NCBI RefSeq assembly: GCF_001429295.1
Contig: NZ_LMJL01000008.1
Span: 1,263,109 to 1,327,108 of the forward strand
DNA from: Flavobacterium sp. Root935
GTDB lineage: Bacteria; Bacteroidota; Bacteroidia; Flavobacteriales; Flavobacteriaceae
Reading direction: 5' to 3'
DNA length: 64,000 bases
Under the pieces are notes generated by a model. That model made no database searches and was not told where the DNA came from. It worked only from the letters and a program-made list of their open reading frames with translations. Shown in pieces: positions 58,720-64,000 of the stretch. Position numbers and translations under genes: made by a program. The number at the start of each line of letters is the position of its first letter. Position 1 is the first letter of the stretch.

Positions 58720-60168
58720 ATGAACAACAAATCTTTGTACCAAAAAGAGGTATCATTACAGGTCGACCGAAGAAGAGCTGGAGTCGAATTAATTAAAATC
58801 ATAAGTGATTTATGGTATGACAAATCGGTAGAAATGGTTTTATTTAAAAACCAACTGCTAGACAAAAATGTCAGCGATATTATTAACCTTCATCAATATG
58901 CGGGTGAATTTGTTGGAAAACCAATCACCATATTTGATTCTGTAGAAATTGCAAAAGTCGTTTTATCTTTAGAACTGCCACCGGCAAAAATAGATCTTGG
59001 AAAACTAACCTACGAATATCGCTTAGAGGACGAAAAATATCCAGATGCAAGGTATTTTGTGATGGATAAATTGAAGAAAGCCAAATCATCAAAAGAAATT
59101 CAACCGAAAGATGTGGTTTTATATGGCTTCGGAAGAATCGGACGCTTATTAGCAAGAGAATTGATGTCTAAAACCGGGAAAGGAAATCAGCTGCGTCTGC
59201 GAGCAATTGTAACTCGTGATAAAAATGATGCGACAAGTTTAGAGAAACGTGCTTCTTTACTCCGTTATGATTCTATCCATGGTGATTTTCACGGATCTGT
59301 TATTGCCGATCCAAAAAATAACTCTCTAATTATCAACGGAACTACAGTTCATATCATAACCGCAAATTCTCCTGAAGAAATTGATTATATGCAATACGAA
59401 ATTAATGATGCTTTACTAATTGACAATACTGGAGCTTTTACAACGGAAGAAGCTTTAAAAAGACATTTAAAATCAAATGGAGTTGAAAAAGTTTTATTAA
59501 CGGCACCAGGAAAAGGAGTTCCAAATATTGTTTACGGAGTAAATCAAAATGAATACAATCCTGATGAAGTGGATATTTTTTCTGCAGCATCTTGTACAAC
59601 TAACGCCATTACTCCAGTTTTGAAAGTCATTGAAGATACTTTGGGAGTTACTAAAGGCCATTTAGAAACCATTCATGCTTATACAAATGATCAGAATCTA
59701 GTTGATAATATGCACAAAAAATACCGTCGCGGAAGAGCTGCTGCGTTAAATATGGTAATTACTGAAACTGGTGCTGGAAGTGCCGTTGCAAAAGCTTTGC
59801 CATCTTTAGAAGGAAAATTAACTTCAAATGCGATTAGAGTTCCTGTTCCAAATGGATCTTTGGTTGTTTTAAATTTAGAAGTTAAAAAAGCGACATCAAT
59901 TGCTGGCATTAATAAAATAATGAAGAAATATGCTCTTGAGGGAGAATTGGTAGAACAAATTAAATATTCTTTAAATAATGAATTAGTTTCATCTGACATT
60001 GTTGGAACTTCTGCCCCTTCCATATATGACAGCAATGCGACAATTGTATCTAAGGATGGAAAAAACATCGTTTTGTATATCTGGTATGATAACGAATATG
60101 GATATAGTCATCAAGTGATTCGTTTAGCAAAATATATTGCCAAAGTAAGACGTTATACGTATTATTAA
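58720..60168 (+). CDS. gap: Glyceraldehyde-3-phosphate dehydrogenase, long form
   Basis: 482 residues. The Rossmann loop GFGRIGR begins at residue 136 and the catalytic cysteine is C292 (SAASCTTNAI), so the chain carries an extension of about 130 residues before the ordinary enzyme. The rest follows the family: HAYTNDQNLVDN, RRGRAAALNM, and WYDNEYGYSHQV near the end. The extension is helical, soluble and unrecognised by me. Its effect, for example on oligomer state, coenzyme choice or regulation, is unknown. Single gene with its own terminator. Confidence 0.93.
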   Translation: MNNKSLYQKEVSLQVDRRRAGVELIKIISDLWYDKSVEMVLFKNQLLDKNVSDIINLHQYAGEFVGKPITIFDSVEIAKVVLSLELPPAKIDLGKLTYEYRLEDEKYPDARYFVMDKLKKAKSSKEIQPKDVVLYGFGRIGRLLARELMSKTGKGNQLRLRAIVTRDKNDATSLEKRASLLRYDSIHGDFHGSVIADPKNNSLIINGTTVHIITANSPEEIDYMQYEINDALLIDNTGAFTTEEALKRHLKSNGVEKVLLTAPGKGVPNIVYGVNQNEYNPDEVDIFSAASCTTNAITPVLKVIEDTLGVTKGHLETIHAYTNDQNLVDNMHKKYRRGRAAALNMVITETGAGSAVAKALPSLEGKLTSNAIRVPVPNGSLVVLNLEVKKATSIAGINKIMKKYALEGELVEQIKYSLNNELVSSDIVGTSAPSIYDSNATIVSKDGKNIVLYIWYDNEYGYSHQVIRLAKYIAKVRRYTYY

Positions 60169-60194
60169 TTCAACCAAATTAACTTTTTTTCTTA

Positions 60195-60225
60195 GAACCA
60201 TCAGGCTTTTCTTGATGGTTTTTTG
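60195..60225 (+). terminator. Terminator of the GAPDH gene
   Basis: AACCATCA pairs with TGATGGTT around an 8- to 9-nt loop, followed by TTTT. It also lies just beyond the minus-strand lrp-like gene's stop. Confidence 0.75.
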
Positions 60226-60230
60226 ATTTG

Positions 60231-60689
60231 CTAAATAGGCAAAACCGTAGTACTTTTTACCTCCGAAATCACAAAAACCGTATTGATCAAAGAAACTTCA
60301 GGCAAAACAGATAATTTCTTTTGATGGAAATGATGATAACTTTCCATATCTGGAATAATGATTTTAAGCATATAGTCGAAATTTCCAGAAACATAATTAC
60401 ACTCCACAACTTCGGGTAAATTTAAAATCGATTGATTAAACCCTTCAGATGTGTCATAAGTCTGTTTTGTAAGTGTGACCTGGCAGTAAACCGTTAAGTT
60501 ATTTCCCAACTTTTTCTTGTCTAAAATAGTAACATATTTTTCTATAATACCATCTTTCTCAAGACGTTTCACTCTATCATGAACAGGAGTTAGCGACAAG
60601 TTTATTTTGTTTGCAATGTCTTTTAAAGTGTAATGTGCATCTTCTTGAAGAAGACGTAAGATTTTTTTGTCAATTTCATCTAAAGCCAT
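60231..60689 (-). CDS. Lrp/AsnC-family regulator
   Basis: 152 residues. The N-terminal helix-turn-helix reads DEIDKKILRLLQEDAHYTLKDIANKINLSLTPVHDRVKRLEKDGIIEKY. A RAM ligand domain spans about 65-148. These proteins sense amino acids. It is divergent from alanine dehydrogenase, an arrangement seen for AldR in mycobacteria and BkdR-like regulators, so alanine or a related amino acid may be its ligand. The shared control region is 200 bp. Confidence 0.93.
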   Translation of the reverse strand: MALDEIDKKILRLLQEDAHYTLKDIANKINLSLTPVHDRVKRLEKDGIIEKYVTILDKKKLGNNLTVYCQVTLTKQTYDTSEGFNQSILNLPEVVECNYVSGNFDYMLKIIIPDMESYHHFHQKKLSVLPEVSLINTVFVISEVKSTTVLPI

Positions 60690-60889
60690 AGCGAAAACGT
60701 TTTATTAGATTAATAGTTTTTAGTCTTTTTTTCTTTTTCAAGAATAAAATTGAACATAAAACAGAATATTTTTCTGTAAAAGTAAAAAATAAAATAATAT
60801 TTTCTTATTTAACAATCATTAAACCATAATTTCTTCTCTCTCTGTAGATTTGTAAAACAATTTCAATAAAAACAAAAATATATAACAAA
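60690..60889. promoter_or_regulatory. Divergent control region of lrp-like and ald genes
   Basis: An AT-rich region of 200 bp. It holds an exact -7 box for ald (60845-60852). I see no clean palindrome; Lrp proteins bind degenerate AT-rich sites, so lack of one is not informative. Confidence 0.5.
60845..60852 (+). promoter_or_regulatory. Promoter -7 box of ald
   Basis: TAGATTTG matches TAnnTTTG exactly, 37 bp before the ATG at 60890. Confidence 0.5.
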
Positions 60890-62008
60890 ATGATAATAGG
60901 TGTTCCAAAAGAAATAAAAAACAACGAAAACAGAGTTGCTTTAACTCCTGCTGGTGTATCAGAAATGAAAAAACACGGGCATACAGTTTATGTTCAAGCT
61001 ACTGCTGGTTTAGGAAGTGGTTTTAGTGATGATGAATATGCTCAAGCTGGTGCTGTAGTTTTACCAACTATTGAAGAAGTTTATGCAATTGCAGAAATGA
61101 TTATCAAAGTTAAGGAACCAATTGCTTCTGAGTATCCTTTGATTAAAAAAGATCAATTACTTTTCACTTACTTTCACTTTGCTTCATCAGAAGAACTAAC
61201 TCATGCTATGCTTGAGAAAGGAGCTGTTTGTTTAGCCTACGAAACTGTAGAAAAAACAGATCGCAGCTTACCTCTTTTAGTACCAATGTCAGAAGTTGCA
61301 GGTCGTATGGCAATTCAACAAGGAGCTAAATATCTTGAAAAACCATTAAAAGGAAGAGGAATTCTTTTAGGTGGTGTTCCAGGTGTACCTCCTGCAAAAG
61401 TTTTAGTTTTAGGCGGAGGAATTGTTGGAACTCAAGCTGCAAAAATGGCTGCAGGTTTAGGTGCTCAAGTTACTATCATGGATCTAAGTTTACCTCGTTT
61501 GCGTCAATTAGATGATATTATGCCTGCGAATGTAAATACAGAAATGTCTAACCATTATAATATCACTAGAGCAATTAAAGATGCTGACTTAGTTGTTGGA
61601 GCGGTTTTAATTCCAGGAGCAAAAGCACCTCACTTAATTACTCGTGATATGCTAAAATTAATGCGTCCAGGAGCCGTTGTTGTTGACGTAGCGGTTGATC
61701 AAGGTGGATGTATTGAAACTTGTACTCCTACAACACACGAAAATCCAACTTTTATTATAGATGATATTGTTCACTATTGTGTAGCTAATATGCCAGGTGC
61801 TGTACCTTACACATCAACTTTAGCTTTAACTAATGCAACTTTACCATATGCCGTACAACTAGCAAACAAAGGATGGGAGAAAGCTTGTAACGAAAATGAA
61901 GAATTGAAAAAAGGTTTAAATGTAGCTAATGGAAAAATCCTTTACAAAGGAGTTGCTGAAGCTTGGAACCTTCCTTTTAACGAAGAGATAGTATTAGCAA
62001 ACGCATAG
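60890..62008 (+). CDS. ald: Alanine dehydrogenase
   Basis: 372 residues. Catalyses reversible NAD-dependent deamination of L-alanine to pyruvate. It opens with IIGVPKEIKNNENRVALTPAGV, and contains K74-type IKVKEP and YFHFAS (the catalytic histidine near 95). The nucleotide loop LVLGGGIVGTQAAKMAAGLGAQV follows. Divergent from an Lrp-family regulator, its likely controller. Terminator downstream. Confidence 0.97.
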   Translation: MIIGVPKEIKNNENRVALTPAGVSEMKKHGHTVYVQATAGLGSGFSDDEYAQAGAVVLPTIEEVYAIAEMIIKVKEPIASEYPLIKKDQLLFTYFHFASSEELTHAMLEKGAVCLAYETVEKTDRSLPLLVPMSEVAGRMAIQQGAKYLEKPLKGRGILLGGVPGVPPAKVLVLGGGIVGTQAAKMAAGLGAQVTIMDLSLPRLRQLDDIMPANVNTEMSNHYNITRAIKDADLVVGAVLIPGAKAPHLITRDMLKLMRPGAVVVDVAVDQGGCIETCTPTTHENPTFIIDDIVHYCVANMPGAVPYTSTLALTNATLPYAVQLANKGWEKACNENEELKKGLNVANGKILYKGVAEAWNLPFNEEIVLANA

Positions 62009-62046
62009 TGCTAATACTTAATAAGTGCTTACTAAGTCACTATTAT

Positions 62047-62079
62047 AAAGGCTTTTCTTAATTGAAAAGCCTTTTTTTA
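62047..62079 (+). terminator. Terminator of ald
   Basis: AAAGGCTTTTC pairs with GAAAAGCCTTT and is followed by a run of Ts. Confidence 0.85.
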
Positions 62080-62087
62080 TGCATAAA

Positions 62088-62116
62088 AAAAACTGTCTTC
62101 ATAAAAGACAGGTTTT
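62088..62116 (-). terminator. Terminator of the PafA-like gene
   Basis: AAAACTGTCTT pairs with AAGACAGGTTTT (one mismatch) around a short loop. On the minus strand a T run follows. Two terminators back to back insulate convergent ald and the PafA-like gene. Confidence 0.75.
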
Positions 62117-62139
62117 CTATTTCTAATAATATTAAGATG

Positions 62140-63759
62140 TTATTTCTTTTCATCTAAAACTTCCTGCAATACTTTTGCTTCAGTTCCATTAGGAAAAGTA
62201 ACTTTAATTTTTTGAGCAATTGTCGGAGCTATTTCAGTAATTGCTTTTTTATCATAAGATTCCCCTTTTTTGATATGCCACCCGTAAAAAATAGCTGGGA
62301 CATGAGTATCATAACTGTAGATCGTTCCATGAGATGTACCTGTCGTGCTATATTCAATATCCCCTGGTTTATCAACTATAACTAAATCACCATTTTGTGT
62401 AACATCATATCCTTTAGCCACAAAATTAAGAGCGTAATCGTTTCCACCATTAGCTAGAATTTCTTCTTCTGTATAAACCTTTTTAACTTGTGGTTGAGAA
62501 ATCAAGAAATCTTTAAAAGCTTTTTTAACTTTAGATAATTCTAAACCTTTATCTTTAATTATCTTCTTATTCAAGAAAACATTAAAATTCGAATAGTTTA
62601 AAACCAGATCTACTCCAAAAGTTTTTACTGAGAAATCTTGCATGCTTTTCTTAACTTCTTTTGACGGATAGTTATCTACATTGTATTTACGGTCTTTTAA
62701 GTAAATTACATTCTCTGCTCCTGCGTGATCCGCAGTTAGGAACAACAAATAATTACCTTTACCAACAGTTTTATCTAAATAGGTTAAGAAATCAGCAATA
62801 GTTTGATCTAGCCTCAAGTAAGTATCCTGAAGTTCCATAGATCTTGGTCCAAGTAAATGACCTACGTAATCAGTTGAAGAAAAACTCACAGTTAGGAAGT
62901 CTGTAATATTATCTTTTCCTAATTCTTCTTTTTCAATTGCTCTTTTAGCAAAATCTGCCAAAAGATCGTTTCCATAAGGAGTAGCACGAATAATTCCAGC
63001 ATCATTTTTCTCATACATAGTTTTCAAATCGTATGGAAAAACTGGAGCAGCACTTCCGTACAATTTCCCCTCATAAGGATTATTATCTGGGAGACTTTCA
63101 TTATAAACTGAAGCTGGTTTATACAAATCCCAGCCTTTATCAATATATTTTAAGTAGTTTTTTTCATTATTGAATTCAGACACCCATTCTGGTAATTTTT
63201 CTCCATAAAAACTGCTAGAAATAAATGAACCTGTTTTGCTGTACCAAAATGCCCAATTCGCAAAATGACCAGCTGGTAAAATTGCGCCACGATCTTTAAG
63301 ACTCATTCCAATAACTTTTCCAGCAAAATTAGTTGCCATTCGAACTTCATCTGTTATTGTAGTACTTTGAAGATTTTTAGGAGACATTGCACCTTCTTCT
63401 GCAGTTCCGTCTCCAACCGTTTTCACACCTGCGTCATCTGTACAGTACATTTCTTTTCCAAGAGTTCTACTGAACCATTCGTTTCCTACGATTCCGTGCG
63501 TAGCAGGAGTTGTACCCGTGTATATAGAAGCATGTCCTGGTGCAGTATAGGTTGGCATATAATTATAATGCATATTCTGAAAAACATATCCATTATTCAT
63601 TAATTTTTTAAAACCATTCGGGGAAAAATCATCTGAAAAACGGTATAAATATTCCATTTTCATTTGATCAACTACTATACCTACAACTAACTTAGGACGT
63701 TGTTGTGCACTTAGATTTGTAATTATAAAAAGTGCCAACAGTAAAATACTTTTTCTCAT
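62140..63759 (-). CDS. PafA-type alkaline phosphatase/nucleotide pyrophosphatase family enzyme
   Basis: 539 residues from the ATG at 63759. A longer start at 63783 would add eight polar residues before the signal peptide MRKSILLLALFIITNLSA (cut before QQR). The metal D is in VGIVVDQMKMEYL. The nucleophile region is MPTYTAPGHASIYTGTTPATHGIVGN and the later metal ligands lie in TADHAGAENV and GTSHGTIYSYDTHVPAIF. The layout agrees with the Ca/Zn-dependent PafA phosphatase of Bacteroidota, which releases phosphate from many esters in the periplasm. No PhoB box is recognised. Confidence 0.9.
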   Translation of the reverse strand: MRKSILLLALFIITNLSAQQRPKLVVGIVVDQMKMEYLYRFSDDFSPNGFKKLMNNGYVFQNMHYNYMPTYTAPGHASIYTGTTPATHGIVGNEWFSRTLGKEMYCTDDAGVKTVGDGTAEEGAMSPKNLQSTTITDEVRMATNFAGKVIGMSLKDRGAILPAGHFANWAFWYSKTGSFISSSFYGEKLPEWVSEFNNEKNYLKYIDKGWDLYKPASVYNESLPDNNPYEGKLYGSAAPVFPYDLKTMYEKNDAGIIRATPYGNDLLADFAKRAIEKEELGKDNITDFLTVSFSSTDYVGHLLGPRSMELQDTYLRLDQTIADFLTYLDKTVGKGNYLLFLTADHAGAENVIYLKDRKYNVDNYPSKEVKKSMQDFSVKTFGVDLVLNYSNFNVFLNKKIIKDKGLELSKVKKAFKDFLISQPQVKKVYTEEEILANGGNDYALNFVAKGYDVTQNGDLVIVDKPGDIEYSTTGTSHGTIYSYDTHVPAIFYGWHIKKGESYDKKAITEIAPTIAQKIKVTFPNGTEAKVLQEVLDEKK

Positions 63760-63780
63760 GTTTAAATAATAATTTGAGCA

Positions 63781-63788
63781 CAAAAATA
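63781..63788 (-). promoter_or_regulatory. Promoter -7 box of the PafA-like gene
   Basis: TATTTTTG on the minus strand matches TAnnTTTG exactly, 21 bp before the ATG at 63759. A second match, TAAATTTG, lies at 63795-63802. Both favour the shorter start. Confidence 0.45.
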
Positions 63789-63901
63789 CTCATTCAAATT
63801 TAAAACTTCTAAAGTATCAATGTAGAAGAACAAACAATTGACTATAATTTAACAGTTTAATCTTTAATGTATCTTTTAACAAAATCAAACAAATACAAAA
63901 C

Positions 63902-63932
63902 AAAAAACCCTATCCAGTTTGGATAGGGTTTT
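63902..63932 (-). terminator. Terminator of the rRNA operon
   Basis: AACCCTATCC pairs with GGATAGGGTT around a 5-nt loop. On the minus strand it is followed by a T run, directly beyond the 5S gene. Confidence 0.9.
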
Positions 63933-63936
63933 CAAA

Positions 63937-64000
63937 GAAAGGCGGCGACATACTCTCCCACAATACTGCAGTACCATCTGCGCAGGCGGGCTTAACTACT
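63937..64000 (-). rRNA. 5S rRNA, 3' part (gene runs off the window)
   Basis: The sequence GGCGGCGACATACTCTCCCA with CAATACTGCAGTACCATCTG and GCGCAGGCGGGCTTAACTAC is the reverse complement of the last part of Bacteroidota 5S rRNA. The 3' end is near 63937 and the rest lies beyond the right edge. This implies that a complete rRNA operon lies to the right, transcribed leftwards. Confidence 0.93.

Noticed and set aside
1..64000. CRISPR array
   Set aside because: The repetitive stretches are mirrored, of variable unit length and without regular spacers; no cas genes occur.

Overview
The window comes from an AT-rich chromosome of the Bacteroidota, almost certainly a Flavobacterium or close relative. 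The evidence is the gene content and lineage style (1-Cys peroxiredoxin, MtaB, PafA-type phosphatase, short MutA, CarboxypepD_reg and SusC-like plug segments), promoter-like TAnnTTTG boxes, the general lack of Shine-Dalgarno sequences, and Gln/Ala-Gln signal-peptide ends typical of the family. It looks like core chromosome. I see no prophage, insertion sequence, integrase or CRISPR array.

Layout. 1-7.3 kb: end of a CPA2 antiporter, peroxiredoxin, AEC permease, Crp/Fnr regulator plus DoxX protein, an Rrf2 regulator with its NAD(P)-binding partner, and MeaB. 7.4-13.5 kb: LTA-synthase-like sulfatase-fold enzyme, small acidic protein, MATE pump, small beta-barrel protein, PPK2, and an orphan helical protein with an HEPN-like motif. 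13.6-22.5 kb: a beta-propeller-like protein, prolyl oligopeptidase, two unknown envelope proteins, then an ECF sigma factor, a membrane protein resembling an anti-sigma factor, a VWA protein and a LURP-one-like protein. 22.6-34.6 kb: SDR, MtaB, a long minus-strand series (GNAT, HAD, DUF2007, half-helicase, NtrC-like regulator, NatAB-type ABC exporter) and grpE-dnaJ. 35-42.7 kb: tRNA-Trp, hisS, FtsX-type permease, prmC, ribD, HAD, YigZ, thioesterase. 42.9-53.2 kb: dnaA, a low-molecular-weight tyrosine phosphatase, an RsmI-like methyltransferase, TonB-like protein, aminotransferase, SDR, udk, divIC-like gene and mutA-mutB. 53.4-64 kb: lysozyme-like protein, dapF-GNAT-mltG, HtrA, long GAPDH, divergent lrp and ald, PafA-like phosphatase, and the 3' end of a minus-strand 5S rRNA gene with its terminator.

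Genes that work together: MutA/MutB with MeaB (methylmalonyl-CoA isomerisation); GrpE/DnaJ (Hsp70 co-chaperones); the Rrf2 regulator and its NAD(P)-binding neighbour, which share a palindromic operator-like site; Lrp and alanine dehydrogenase; and the sigma factor, membrane protein and VWA protein. In this last set the membrane protein and the VWA protein carry the same orphan TonB-plug-like segment.

The strongest signal that genes do not explain is between them. More than twenty gaps hold long imperfect hairpins, several nested, whose arms are built from short iterated words. The words differ between families but the mirrored design is the same. In one gap the arms run into the last codons of both flanking genes.
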